Origin: Plazaster borealis | Lineage: Eukaryota; Echinodermata; Asteroidea; Forcipulatida; Labidiasteridae | Direction of reading: 5' to 3' | Length of the DNA stretch: 64,000 nt | Assembly (NCBI GenBank): GCA_021014325.1 | Contig: CM037473.1 | Location: forward strand, 4,217,501-4,281,500 | Shown here: positions 32,040-43,333 of the stretch, in pieces | Layout: every line of letters starts with the position of its first letter | Position numbering within the stretch: position 1 is the first letter of the stretch | Position numbers and translations under genes: made by a program | Notes under the pieces: generated by a model | What the model was told of the DNA's origin: nothing | The model's input: the letters and a program-made list of their open reading frames with translations, nothing else | The model's database searches: none

Positions 32040-33240
32040 ACTTAATGATATTGCCAATGTACATCTTGGCTGTTATTACTTTGGTCATTAAGGGACATTG
32101 TTAACCACACTTTCTCCATTGCGCAGAAGACATCACTTTCTTTGGACACCCAAAATTCTACAATACGATGACTAAATTCTGCACCTTTATATATCCCAAC
32201 CTCAACTTGTAGATTATGTGCTGAGCATCTAAACCTTGTAAAATACTGAGTGATATTAAGGATAGTGTAAATAACATAAACATGGCTCGAAACTCCTTTT
32301 AAATGTCCTATATTTCCTAAGTTTATTTCTATGGGTGGAAGAGCCCCGGGTGGCATTGTGTGATCTTTCAAACCAGTTACAAATAAATACATTAAATAAT
32401 TATTTTCTAAATGCATCACGAAGTACACGTTGGCACCGAATTCCCGATGACAAGCTTAAAGGAGCATTCCATTTGACAAAACCAAAGGTATTCTGTAACT
32501 TCAGGAACAAAGACGGTTTTCTTCGCAATTCCCGTCAGGTTATTAATGTCCAATTGGAAAGCATTATCAATAATGGAGTCTGTTGGTTGACCAGCTAACT
32601 TCAGCCAGTAATTAACAAGTATTACACCAATTACATTTACATTCCAAAATATATTTAAACCAATTCATTTGAGATACTTCTGCATGATTGTCACTTTTCT
32701 TCCATGTAATTTCTGATCCGTAATTAATAAAAGGTTTCAATAACGTATCAAAAATTCTCAAAAGTAAAACAGGAGATAAATCCTTGCTAATATTTTTTTT
32801 CTTATAAGGTATGCTGCCTTATGAGCTTTTTTTGTGAACTTAATTTTTGTGAGCTAGCTTATAAAGAACCCGAATTTTGGAAAATAATACCTAAATTCAA
32901 ATAAGACTTCACATAAAAATTATTCTAACGGTTCGGCATTAATAAAAATACTGTTCGTCGAAGCCTTGTTTCTCACTAAATCATAATTAAAAACAATAAT
33001 TTTAGTTTTGTTAATATTTGCGGTGGTTACATGTTCCGACACCCCTATGTTCCGACTACACCATGTCCTAACCCTAACCCTAACCCCAGCATGTAAATTA
33101 CGAGAGGGTTTTCGGAATATAGGGTTGTCGGAACATAGGGGTGTCGGAATATAGAGCAGTCACCTTTACGGTTAGCCTCCACTTCTTATAAAATGATTCA
33201 AACCTCTTAATAAGTTGTCATGCTACCAACTATTATTATT
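32040..33240 (-). mobile_element. degenerate LINE, C-terminal half
   Basis: Minus strand, frames broken: NKTKIIVFNYDLVRNKAS near 33000-32945, then SPVLLLRIFDTLLKPFINYGS near 32785-32720, then RFRCSAHNLQVEVGIYKG near 32240-32190. This order (KTK block, LRLFDTLI.PILlYGsE, RfRcSaHnL.vE.GRy) is the usual C-terminal layout of a LINE polyprotein. It is interrupted at 33025-33164 by a small MITE. Confidence 0.7.
33025..33164. mobile_element. 140-bp MITE with telomere-like core
   Basis: Flanked by 8-bp duplications TTTGCGGT (33017-33024) and TTTACGGT (33165-33172). The inverted ends are built from repeats of the word CACCCCTATRTTCCGA. The centre carries CCTAACCCTAACCCTAACCCC. Same family as 44319-44492. 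Confidence 0.75.
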
Positions 33241-33242
33241 TT

Positions 33243-33624
33243 TAAAGGCACTGAACACGTTTGAAAATTGTCAAAGACCAGTGTTCTCACTTGGTGTATC
33301 CCAACATATGCATAAAATAACAAGCCTGTGAAAATTTGGGCTCAATTGGTCATCGAAGTTGCAAGAAAATGATGAAAGAAAAAACACCCTTGTTGTACAA
33401 ATTTGTGTGCTTTCAGATAGGAATAACAACTTCTTGCAAGAAGTTTTTATTATTTTAGTGAGAAATTACCTCTTTCTCAAAAACTACGTTACTTCAGAGG
33501 GAGGCGTTTCCTACAATGTTTTATACTATCAACAGCTCTCCGTTGCTTGTAACAAAATAAGTTTTTATGCCAATATTTGTTTGGAGTCATTACCAAACGT
33601 GTACGATACCTTTAATGACACACA
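33243..33624. mobile_element. ~380-bp TTAA-type MITE
   Basis: Ends TTAAAGGCACTGAACACGTTTG and CAAACGTGTACGATACCTTTAA, an inverted pair. The interior matches 51901-52278 closely (TCACTTGGTGTATCCCAACA..., ACAAGCCTGTGAAAATTTGG). It resembles a repeat I recall as abundant in starfish genomes; I could not verify that here. Confidence 0.75.
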
Positions 33625-34045
33625 CGGGTTAATTGTCATTTCATAAACAAGAACCATGTCTAAATTGACTTCATGTAAGCTAGAGAGCTGAATTTACATT
33701 TTGTTAAAAATCTCTCTGATGATGTTTAGATTATAAAAATCCATTGTACTGCTCAGGAGTTATGATTTGAAAACATGTTAAACTTTGAATCAATGCAATT
33801 TGATACCCGATGACATCATTGTGACGCCATTGTTCAGGAGTTTTGGTTATAAGCAATTTGTATTTAAATGATAAGGCTTAAAAATGAATAAAAAAGCTTG
33901 CATCTGTTGAGTCTCAGAAAAGGGTCATCTGTAACAATAAATAAATTATGTTTGTATGTAAACAAGACGTTGCCCGTTGACTTCCGGGATTTAGTTAAAA
34001 TATAACCCAAACTATGGTTACCCGAACGCGTATTATTATTTTTTT

Positions 34046-34202
34046 CACAGCAGCGAGGGGTTTTTGTACTGTAACACTGTCAATTCCGTCTTGAGATAGG
34101 AGACTACGTCTAACCCTAAACCCTAATCCTCACCCTAACCCTAACCCTAACCCTAAGACAGGAATTGGCAGTATTACAGTACAAAACCCCTCGCTGCGGT
34201 GT
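34046..34202. repeat. palindrome with telomere-like core
   Basis: Arms CAGCGAGGGGTTTTTGTACT and the inverse AGTACAAAACCCCTCGCTG. The inverted match continues through GTCAATTCCGTCTT / AAGACAGGAATTGGC. The loop (about 34111-34156) contains several CCCTAA units. The arm sequence is unrelated to the family at 33025 and 44319. Confidence 0.75.
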
Positions 34203-34377
34203 AAAAAAAAAAGCTACCCGGACCCCACTGCTGTGAAAGGCAAACGACACCAAGCCGGTTTCAGGGTTCACGTGGCCTTGACATGACTGTTAACTCCAAA
34301 GTATTACCAAAAGTCGTATAATGTGGACAAGCGGCTAGGTGGGTTCGACTCGTGCTTATACAAATGTGCATGTGTAT

Positions 34378-34517
34378 CGGCTTATAAAGACCATGAAAAT
34401 GATATGTATGATGTTGCGAATGTAATACTAAGTGATAAACAGTATGAAAGTAAAACCAATTGAACAAAATAACGAAGACAATCCGAGAACAACACTTGAT
34501 CCTCCGTTTTTGGTTAC
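34378..34517. repeat. diverged fragment of the AGACTGTGCAAG element
   Basis: Aligns with about 62540-62680 of the intact element (ACCATGAAAA, GCGAATGTAATA, TGAAAGTAAAACCAATT, GAAGACAATCCGAGAA). Both terminal repeats are missing. Confidence 0.55.
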
Positions 34518-34617
34518 TTGTAGAAACAAATAATAGAATAATGATGCCCAACTGACGGGTATGTTGTCATTAAACCTATGTGATAGACGTACACTTTCGG
34601 TTGGATTGGCAAATTTT

Positions 34618-34990
34618 GTTTAAAGCAAAGCAAATGTACAACATTATAATTGTCAAAGATCAGTGTCCACACTTGATGTGACCAAACATACATACATGAA
34701 CTAACAAACCTGTGTAACTTTAAACTAAATCGGTCTTCGGAGTCATGAGAAAACAGTGAAAAACCCATTATATGTTTTCACTGTTTTCAAACATCGGATT
34801 TTATCACCAGTGATAAAGAGAAACTTAGAGATAATTGTTTTACTCATTTCCTAAAAACTATAGCATTTCAAGCAAAACTATTTCAAGGAAAGTTTTCCAC
34901 CATGACCATCTTTATACTAGTAAGTTATGTGCACAAATCTGTTAAATTTTCAACCTTACCAATGTTGTATACACACCCTTTAAACGTTAA
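34618..34990. mobile_element. diverged TTAA-type MITE
   Basis: Shares the order AATTGTCAAAGATCAGTGT, AACAAACCTGTG, then a 3' end ATACACACCCTTTAAA with the family at 33243 and 51901, with substantial divergence. Confidence 0.55.
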
Positions 34991-35164
34991 TTTGAACAAA
35001 ATATTTACATTATACAAACAATTAAAATTGAATTATAACAACTTGCTATGAGTATTTTTATTTTAAAGAATTTTGTGTACATTATAATTCAAACAGATCG
35101 GGGGTGTCACAGACGTGTTGTTGGGTGTAACACTTAGAGAGTTTATGGGAACCTCTAAATACAT

Positions 35165-35890
35165 TTAGTATTATTGTCTCTGCTTAGCTTTCATAAAATT
35201 GGAAAATGAAAGGGAAGGTATACCTTTCGTTGCTGGAACCGTTCGATTGTTATACAATAAAACTAACCTGTGAAAATTCCCTTTGAAAAGGTGGTCGTGT
35301 TTTTATACATTTGGTAATAATTGTCTGTGCTTAGCTCTCATAAAATTGGGGGGGGGGGGTGGGGAATGCAGGGCCCACCTCAGTCTGTGGTCCTGATTTT
35401 TAAATGTGAAAAAAGGATAAGGGGAAATGAAAGGGAAAGTATACCTTTCGTTGTTGGAACCGTTCGATTGTTAAACAATAAAACTAGCATGTGAAAATTT
35501 CCCTTTGAAAAATGTGGTCTCGTTTTTGAGCAAAATCTGAAGAAAAAAACTGTACCTCTGTGGTCCTGACTTTTAAATGCGGGAAAAAAAGGATAAGGGA
35601 AAATGAAAGGGTGGTCGCGTTTTTGAGTTTTCGCCAAAAAAATCCGGAGCGGTTATGTCAACGCATGGACGTAGAGATTAAACCTACATGATCCACTCGG
35701 GAAATATAATCCTTTATTGGATACACAATGTCAGAAACGTATCTGACAGATAACGTTTTTCAAATTCAATTTATGGGGATAAAAACTTATATCTTTTTCC
35801 ATAATCATGCACATTACTTCGAAGTGAAATAATTCTCAAAACAAAATGCTTTATACTATCGAAAGCATCAAAACCAATCAAAAAAATTGA
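35165..35890. repeat. partly tandem repeat fragments
   Basis: The block GAAAGGGAARGTATACCTTT...GAACCGTTCGATTGTT, ending near AAGGTGGTCGTGTTTT, occurs at about 35208-35306 and 35428-35530, and in part near 35600. A second block CTGTGGTCCTGA...GGATAAGGG occurs at 35384-35420 and 35560-35600. These are rearranged pieces of the TTAA-type family. A poly-G tract lies at 35347-35358. Confidence 0.6.
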
Positions 35891-35899
35891 TGTTAACTG

Positions 35900-36035
35900 G
35901 GATTCTGTGTCAGTTTGACCCCATTTCTGGGTCACTTTGACACAGGTCCCTGGTCATACTGACCCAAAAATGGGTCAAGCCCCACGGAACCCAGACTCTG
36001 GGTCAATTCCGACCCGGGAGATTTTAGAGAGTACG
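35900..36035. repeat. short dispersed repeat rich in TGACCC/GGGTCA words
   Basis: Inverted relative of 25283-25438, ending CCGACCCGGGAGATTTTAGA. It has many GGGTCA and TGACCC words that can pair with each other. Confidence 0.55.
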
Positions 36036-36587
36036 TCTTTTTACAGAGAGCAAAAGTAAATACTACACAATAGTCAGCTACATGTTCGTTTGAATAAACC
36101 ACTTTGCATGCTATAGTAAAAGAGAAAATTTGCTAATCAGTTTACTTAAAGAGAAGTCGCCACGTGCCTGGAAGCACCTCTTACATTAACATAAGGCCGT
36201 ATGAAATAAAATGGCCCCTGGGGAAAAAAATGGCATAAATGTTGTATTGTTGTTGCTGAAATTACACTACAAACACTTCCTCCCATTCTCCTGCAGAATT
36301 TAACCTTCATATAATGACGTATGAAAGGCAGAAAACCGATCAAACTTTCGCGCTCAGTTTTCTTGAAACACAATTTTTCTAATTGATTGCTTACGCACTT
36401 TCTCGGGAAACTTTTCGTTACGTCCTTCCGGGCACACAACCAAGATTGAGTTAATGTTATTTGTATGGTAGACATTTATTGGGCACATCTATAAGTGATG
36501 TACACTATTGCTCCTCCTGTTCATTTGGGCCTTAGACTGATCATGCCCGTCAACAATGTCGCCCTTGCAGGCCACATCATGGTATAG
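36036..36587. other. 3' flank of B2, distinct from the flanks of B3-B5
   Basis: Lacks the ~370-bp downstream block shared by B3, B4 and B5, so B2 marks an array boundary. About 36040-36112 is an inverted copy of about 56768-56848 (GCTACATGTTCGTTTGAATA and neighbours). Confidence 0.5.
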
Positions 36588-37745
36588 TCAAAGGATGGTG
36601 ACGTCATCAGTCTCATCAGTCTCACCCTCATTTGAGTTTCGTGCTCTCTTCACCACATAGGGACTAACTGCAGGATTGTGTTTGTCTAATTGAGGCCGAC
36701 TAGATCCAGTATTGCATCGAAATGCTTGAATGAATGCAGATCGGTATTGTGCATGAATTGTGCCGTATATCAGTGGATTAACTATGGTGTTTAACAAGAG
36801 GGGAAGGTTAGAAAACCATGGTCCATTCCATAACAGAGCATATAATCCTTCGGTAACTTTAACTGGATTCATCAGGCGTACCACATAGTCAGCTATACCG
36901 ATCACAATAGATGGTGTCTGGAAGATGAAGAACACAACTCCGTTGGCGATCAGAACTTGAGCAACTTTGTTTCGACTTTGCTGTGCCTTGTGGTCTTTTC
37001 CATTTATAAAAGTAGCACTCCTGCGTTTGTTTAATGCATAAATGATCCTTACATACATACAAACATTGGCAATCATTGCAATGAACCAGGGTATCATTCC
37101 CACAGGTACTGTGATGACATACGCAATAGTGTTTAGACCATCACAGCGCGTTATCTCTGTTGGATAATCTTGGTACTCTTCAGGCCACTTGAAAATACTC
37201 TCGAAAATAAGAGCTGAAGTGCCCAGTGTTGTTGAGCAAGCAAATATCAACCCCACCACCCAACAGATTGTGACCATTGTGTTAGTTCGGTGCCGTCCAC
37301 GGATTTTCAGATGTTTCATAGGATGGCATACGGCAAGATATCTCTCAAGTGACACTGTGGTAATCAGAGCAATGGATGCAAAGTATCCGGTGTTCTTCAA
37401 CAACTCAAAAATGAAACACCCCGCATGACTTTTAAAGATAGAAACGAACGCCACATGAGGGGATGCTGTGTAACTCAAAATGTTGTGCACAATGCTAGTA
37501 ACAGTAAGGTACAGAAGATCAGCCAGGGCCAAATGTGCCAAGCAGATATTTGTTGCAGATCTGATTTTGGGAACACGAACAATGACGAACAGAAAAGCTG
37601 AATTATTGATAACTCCAAGAGTCAAGATGATCGGTATAATGACGGTAATTATGATGGTGTCCTCTGGGGAATACACCAAAAACTTAACTTCGTCCTCAGT
37701 TATGTTATATGAATGGTTCTCGTCTACTGTGCTATTATCCGCCAT
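36588..37745 (-). CDS. B2: class A GPCR, subfamily B
   Basis: An intronless 385-residue receptor. The start is MADN at 37745; an in-frame stop lies two codons upstream, and a good AUG context (acaATGG) is shared by all B genes. Landmarks: two N-terminal sequons; Asp76 (2.50); Cys110 (3.25) and Cys201 (ECL2); Glu134-Arg135-Tyr136; Trp162; FFIFQTP at 272-278, with Gln at the toggle position and Phe where the other members have Cys; NPLIY at 323-327; Cys344 in helix 8. It ends DDVTIL, a class I PDZ-type motif, preceded by an extra DET not found in B3-B5. ECL2/TM5 is of the CDGLN...AYVITVPVG type shared with B4. Likely a plasma-membrane receptor, ligand unknown. Confidence 0.94.
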   Translation of the reverse strand: MADNSTVDENHSYNITEDEVKFLVYSPEDTIIITVIIPIILTLGVINNSAFLFVIVRVPKIRSATNICLAHLALADLLYLTVTSIVHNILSYTASPHVAFVSIFKSHAGCFIFELLKNTGYFASIALITTVSLERYLAVCHPMKHLKIRGRHRTNTMVTICWVVGLIFACSTTLGTSALIFESIFKWPEEYQDYPTEITRCDGLNTIAYVITVPVGMIPWFIAMIANVCMYVRIIYALNKRRSATFINGKDHKAQQSRNKVAQVLIANGVVFFIFQTPSIVIGIADYVVRLMNPVKVTEGLYALLWNGPWFSNLPLLLNTIVNPLIYGTIHAQYRSAFIQAFRCNTGSSRPQLDKHNPAVSPYVVKRARNSNEGETDETDDVTIL

Positions 37746-38168
37746 TGTTTACAATTATAGCTGGCAGTGTTTCCTTCAGGATGCTCCTATTATGAGTGTT
37801 TGACTATGTGTGGTCAACAACAGCATCCATGAGACCAATTAGAACTCACTCCGCGGCGGTGAAGTGAATAACGAGAAGTCCCCTCGATCCACCAAGCGAA
37901 AGTACTAGTCCCGGCAGATTTTCTACCTTCCGTAGTAGTCAATAAGCAGGACACATGGTCTCCCGAATTCCGAAATCTACTCCGCGGCAGTAGAATAATA
38001 GCAAGACGAGTTCTCAAAGAACGAAATGACACAGCGAAGTAGATACACATACGGTGTTACCGCAAACTGAATATACATTGATACCTCACCATGCAATGCC
38101 TCAAAACCCATACACATGTATCATTCATACTAGTGTATGTACAGTCTGCTTGGCACTGGTAGTCACCC

Positions 38169-38176
38169 ATGCAAAT
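38169..38176 (+). promoter_or_regulatory. octamer ATGCAAAT upstream of B2
   Basis: A perfect octamer, the consensus for POU-domain factors, 424 bp upstream of the B2 ATG inside a longer conserved block (CACCCATGCAAATGAGGG). It is present at the same place before B3, B4 and B5. Regulatory use is inferred. Confidence 0.45.
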
Positions 38177-38517
38177 GAGGGAAAATGACAGAATTTTTCC
38201 TCCATTTACACGCCTAGAAATTATTTCAACCATCACAGGAAAATGGATTGGCTTTCAAAACCGCTTTGACATTTTCGTACAGTGTTTGTATAACTGATGA
38301 ATGTCAGAACAATAGTTCTCACTGAACCGAGTAGTTCAGAAACTCAAGACAAGTTTATGTATTAATTTATTTGTTTCATACAGCATCAACAGCGCAATCG
38401 CCAAAAATTGATAAACATTTTTGTATAGTAATTAACAATAACATTCCATAAAAGGACCCAAATATATACAACGAACACAATCATTAAAATGGACGAAAAG
38501 ACGAGGCTCACTCTGGG

Positions 38518-38563
38518 CCAGACGTGCCCTGCGTGGGCGTGGGGCCCCGCAAAGCACGTCTGG
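38518..38563. repeat. GC-rich hairpin with a perfect 10-bp stem
   Basis: CCAGACGTGC and GCACGTCTGG flank a GC-rich loop. An almost identical hairpin occurs at about 55848-55893 in the B4 flank. It stands out in AT-rich surroundings. Confidence 0.6.
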
Positions 38564-40971
38564 TAGATGTTTTACAACGTTAATAAGTCTGACTAAAAGT
38601 TGAATACGTTAATTTTTAAATGCAAGTTCGCCCCAAACATGGCTGAAAGCCACTTTAAAGGGGGTTTTCAAGATTTTTTTTTAAAGTAGGATCAGTGAAA
38701 CTTTGCATGGTGGGAGTACAATCAAGTAAGGTTTGCGGTGACACCATATACATACATCTCGTTTTGAGTTGTGGTGGTTCTAAAAAGAACCGGTGTTCCG
38801 GGTTGCTGTTTTTTGGTCAAAATACCGATTCCTCTCAGAACCACCACAACTCATAAAGAGAACAGCAAACCTCAATTGATCGAAGAAATCATTTAAGATG
38901 AAAATAAGCTGAAGGAAGGAATTGGTATTCCCCCTTAAAACGGTCTAAATTGTAGGATGGAGGAAAAACATGCACCAGGCAGGGAGTTCCAAAGAGATGC
39001 AGTACGTGAAAAAACCCTGTTGGAATGGATTTTTGTTCTACACCTCGGAAACGCTAGAGTGTATGGGTGTATGTTTTTTTTTTATGACACAAACAATTCG
39101 GTTTTTTTTTCAATGACTCTTACTTAAATTTAGTATTTTCTTACTCAACCTTTTTAACATAGCTTTTTTTACCATTCATTTTCTGAGTGTAGATAAATAA
39201 ATTGCAATACTAATAAGGATAATAAAAATGTGAACAGAAAAGTGATTAAAATGTAATTAATATATTAATTTTTCAACGGCCTTAACGAAAGGTCCAACTG
39301 AGCGTTCACTTTTTGCTACCATGTCAAAATTGTGACGAACATTGATAAATGATGAACATTGATAAATGAAAAGATAAATAGCAAAATCCTCTGATGCTTT
39401 AAAATGTAAAACAAAACGTGTTTCACAATATAGTCATGTGTACAAAAACATTATGAATAATAGCGTTAAAGGTAAATAACAAGAAAACGAAAGCAAATAA
39501 CTACTCAGTATCATACAAGTACTGTTCACCTTTAATACCAAATAGTACCGGTACAATCTGACACCCTACGTACGACATGATACAACGTTTGTAAAAAAAA
39601 ATTAACAATGTTTGAACTTAAGGAAACAGAAAGCAAATTTCCGTATTTGCTATGGCTTCAAATAATTTGTTTAAACTCTTTTTAAAGTTTCTCTTCAGCT
39701 GGAAGGGATCTGTTTTTATCTGTAAATGTGTATTATTTTAGATCTTATTTGTATTAGCTTTTTTCTTCTTGTTTACCTTGTTTTCTATCTAGCAGTATTG
39801 TTTGTTTACATGGAAAACAAATGTTTTGACTTTTTAAAAATATTTGTATTAATCAAACACAGTGAGTAAAGGAGGCTTATTTCCTAGTTATTCAAAACGA
39901 GTTTTTTTCTATGGGTAAGACCTACATGCCTACTGGCTAGGGTATTCAGCTACAGTATGCTCTACTTGGTTCCCCAGATGAATACTAATTAGCCACCCTT
40001 CCCTTTATACATTTTACAAAACCTCTTCTCACAGTCATGCCAAATTCCTCTTAGACTATTCCATTCCCACGGTTCCTCAAAATAAACATCATTAAGTGAC
40101 CAAAATAATGATAACATGTCCTCAGCCTGTGTTGCTCTGTACTTCATATCAAAAAATGCAAAGTGCGCACGCGCGTCCTAGGTGGAAAAAAATACGCTCC
40201 ACGCTGCGTGCCGTTGAGACTGCCTGGACGAGTCAATTTTATCAAAGGGTATTGCTATCTTCAAATGGTTTAAATTCACAAAATTTGTAATTGTTTTTGT
40301 TTTTTTGCGTTGCCAACCGCTACAGTAATTTAATAATTAAATGAACAACATACATTTAACGTAAACTATATCTGTTTATGATGGGTATGTTGCCCCAGAA
40401 TTAACATTATCAGCGACAAATGTTCCCGCCGTCCGTTGACGTCCGTTGACGGACGATCGTTTGCACGCAAACCAAGTATAGGCAGAAACCAATTTCTAAA
40501 AAAAAAACCTTCTAAAAATCGTAAAATATCTAGAGGATATATGGAGGGATTTTGTTTAAACTTTCAGGAATGAAAGATCCATCTTTAAATACTACGTTCA
40601 GCAGAAAAAAGCAGCGGATGAACAATAATATGTTTCACCCTTTGTCAATATTCGTAGCCATTTTAGTGGAGACGTTTTATAATGAAATTCCCACCTGGAC
40701 CCATTCATACACGTTAGCCGCTGCAATAAACCAACGGAAAATTGTCGGTAATATTTTTTGGCAGCCAGCCACATTGACCCGTATGACTTGCGAAGCACAG
40801 CATGAGATCAAAAGTAATTGTATATTTTTCGGGAGGGAGGAAAACCGGAGGGCCTGGAGAAAAGACCTTTTGGCACAACTCTACTCACATAAATGTCACG
40901 TCAGTGCAAAAAAACGTCGTATCTAGCACGAAAATACTCGATGTAGAAATGTTGCATCTCGGCGTGTATAA

Positions 40972-42117
40972 TCAAAGGTTGGTGACATCATCAGTCTCAC
41001 CCTCATTTGAGTTTCGTGCTCTCCTCATCACATGGGGACTAACTGCAGGAATATTTTTGTCTGATAAAGGCCTACCGGATCCAGCATTGCATCGAAATGC
41101 TTGAATGAAAGCAGATCGGTATTGTGCATGAATTGTGCCGTATATCAGTGGATTGACTATGGTGTTTAATAAAAGAGGAAGGTTGGAAAACCATGGTCCA
41201 TTCCATAACAGAGTATATAATCCTTCGGTAAATGCAACTGGTTTTATGTTAAACACATAATTAGTTATATTGATCACAATAGATGGTGTCTGGCAGATGA
41301 AGAACACAACTCCGTTGGCGATCAGAACTTGAGCAACTTTGTTTCGACTTTGCTGTGCCTTGTGCTCTTTTCCGTTCATAAAAGTAGCACTCCTGCGTTT
41401 GTTTAATGCATAAATGATCCTTACATACATAACAACATTGGCAATCATTGCAATGAACCAGGGTACCATTCCCACAGGTGCTGTGACAAAATATGCAATT
41501 ATATTTAGAGGACCACAGTACGTTATCTCTGTTGGATAATCTTGGTACTCTTCAGGCCACTTGACAATAATCTTGAAAATAAGAGTTGAAGTGCCCAGTG
41601 TTGTTGAGCAAGCAAATATCAACCCCATCACCCAACAGATTGTGACCATTGTGTTGGTTCGGCGCCGTCCACGGATTTTCAGATGTTTCATAGGATGGCA
41701 TACGGCAAGATATCTCTCAAATGACACTGTGGTAATCAGAGCAATGGATGCAAAGTATCCGGTGTTCTTCAAAAACGCACCAATGAAACACCCCGCATGA
41801 CTTTTCGAGATAGAAACGACTGCCACATGAGGGAATGCTGCGTAACTCAAAATGATGTACACAATGCTAGTAACAGTAAGGTACAGAAGATCAGCCAGGG
41901 CCAAATGTGCCAAGCAGATATTTGTTGCAGATCTGATTTTGGGAACACGAACAATGACGAACAGAAAAGCTGAATTATTGATAACTCCAAGAGTCAAGAT
42001 GATCGGTATAATGACGGTAATAATGATGGTGTCCTCTGGGGAATACACAAAAAAATTAACTTCGTCCTCAGTTATGTTATATGAATGGTTCTCGTCTACC
42101 GTGATATTATCCGCCAT
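40972..42117 (-). CDS. B3: class A GPCR, subfamily B
   Basis: An intronless receptor of 381 residues from the conserved MADN start; an in-frame ATG nine bases upstream (42126) would add MNT. It has Asp 2.50, TM3 Cys, ERY, TM4 Trp, ECL2 Cys, FFICQTP, NPLIY and the helix 8 Cys. It ends DVTNL, which still fits T-x-L. ECL1/TM3 is of the HVAVV...CFIGAFLKNTG type shared with B4, while ECL2/TM5 is CGPLN...AYFVTAPVG as in B5. Its halves therefore match different paralogues, as expected after gene conversion. ECL3 reads NYVFNIKPVAFTEG. The downstream block 40600-40971 is shared with B4 and B5. Confidence 0.94.
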   Translation of the reverse strand: MADNITVDENHSYNITEDEVNFFVYSPEDTIIITVIIPIILTLGVINNSAFLFVIVRVPKIRSATNICLAHLALADLLYLTVTSIVYIILSYAAFPHVAVVSISKSHAGCFIGAFLKNTGYFASIALITTVSFERYLAVCHPMKHLKIRGRRRTNTMVTICWVMGLIFACSTTLGTSTLIFKIIVKWPEEYQDYPTEITYCGPLNIIAYFVTAPVGMVPWFIAMIANVVMYVRIIYALNKRRSATFMNGKEHKAQQSRNKVAQVLIANGVVFFICQTPSIVINITNYVFNIKPVAFTEGLYTLLWNGPWFSNLPLLLNTIVNPLIYGTIHAQYRSAFIQAFRCNAGSGRPLSDKNIPAVSPHVMRRARNSNEGETDDVTNL

Positions 42118-42545
42118 TGTGTTCAATTAAAGCTGGCAGTGTTTCCTTCAGGATGCTCCTATTATGAGTGTTTGACTATGTGTGGTCAACAACAGCATCC
42201 ATGAGACCAATTAGAACTCACTCCGCGGCGGTGAAGTTAACAACGAGAAGTCCCCTCGATCCACTTAGCGAAAGTACTAGTCCTGGCAGATTTTCTACCT
42301 TCCGTAGTAGTCAATAAGCAGGACACGTCGTCTCCCGAATTTCGAAATCTACTCCGCGGCAGTAGAATAAATAGCAAGACGAGTTCTCAAAGAACAAAAT
42401 GACACAGCAAAGTAGCACGGTGTTACGGCAAACTGAATATACATTGATACCTCACCATGCAACGCCTCAAAACCCACATAGGCCTACATTTGTGTATCAT
42501 TCATACTAGTGTATGTACAGTCTGCTTGGCACTGGTTAGTCACCC

Positions 42546-42553
42546 ATGCAAAT
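42546..42553 (+). promoter_or_regulatory. octamer ATGCAAAT upstream of B3
   Basis: Same conserved block as before B2, about 430 bp upstream of the B3 ATG. Confidence 0.45.
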
Positions 42554-43333
42554 GAGGGAGACTGGGAGAATTTTTTCTCCATTTACACGCCTAGAAATTA
42601 TTTCAACAATCACAAGTAAATGGATTGGCTTTCAAAACCGCTTTGACCTTTTCGTGCAGTGTTTGTATAACTCCAGAATGTCAGCACAAGAGTTCTCCAC
42701 TGAACCGTAGTTCAGAAACTCAAAACAAGTTGTGAATACATTTTGTTTTAATGCAAGTTCGCCCCAAACAAGGCTAAGAGCCACTCTTTGTATTAAAGGG
42801 GCTTACAAGAAGAAAACATTTAAGTAGGATTTGAAACGTTGCACGGTGGGAGTACAATCAAGTAAGGTTTGCGGTGACACCTTGTTGGGTTTTTTTCGGG
42901 TTTTTTCTTCAAACTACAAATTCTTCTTAGAACCATCACAACTCATAGAGAGATTTATTTACATCGTGTCCCTGCAAACCTCACTTGATTGAAGAAAACA
43001 TTTAAGATGAAAATAAGCTGAAGGAAGGAATTGATATTCCTCTTAAAACAGTCTAGATTGTAGGATGGAGGAAAACATCGCCAGACAAGGAGTTTGACTT
43101 TCTTGTTCTACATCTCGGAAAAGCTAGAGTGTATGGGTGAGATTACTTTACTGGGATTAAGTACAACATGATTAAGTACAGCATGATACAGAAATTGTAA
43201 TGTTGCTGCCCCCTTGCAGTCTCATTCTACTGGTATTATTTACAAGTGAGTTAAAACCATTCGCGGAACATTGCCTGTGTACACCTTCCACTGTAGGGTT
43301 CGAAACAATGCACTTCAAGGGTTGCGTATAGGT

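Larger units (their letters stand above)
37746..40599. other. upstream flank of B2 (type shared with B4)
   Basis: Non-coding. From the gene outward: two CCGCGG words ~130 bp apart (37851, 37981), the octamer at 38169, a perfect 10-bp-stem hairpin at 38518-38563, an inverted repeat at 38709-38882 (GAGTTGTGGTGGTTCT / AGAACCACCACAACTC), and a LINE relic near 38900-39020. Against B4 it lacks about 1.27 kb at 39068 and about 0.79 kb at 39874, and holds about 270 bp extra at 39466-39738. No gene was recognised. Confidence 0.6.

Noticed and set aside
32042..32428. 128-residue minus-strand frame as a gene
   Set aside because: It reads through a degenerate LINE C-terminus (RFRCSAHNLQVE) and then non-matching sequence; it is explained by the LINE relic.
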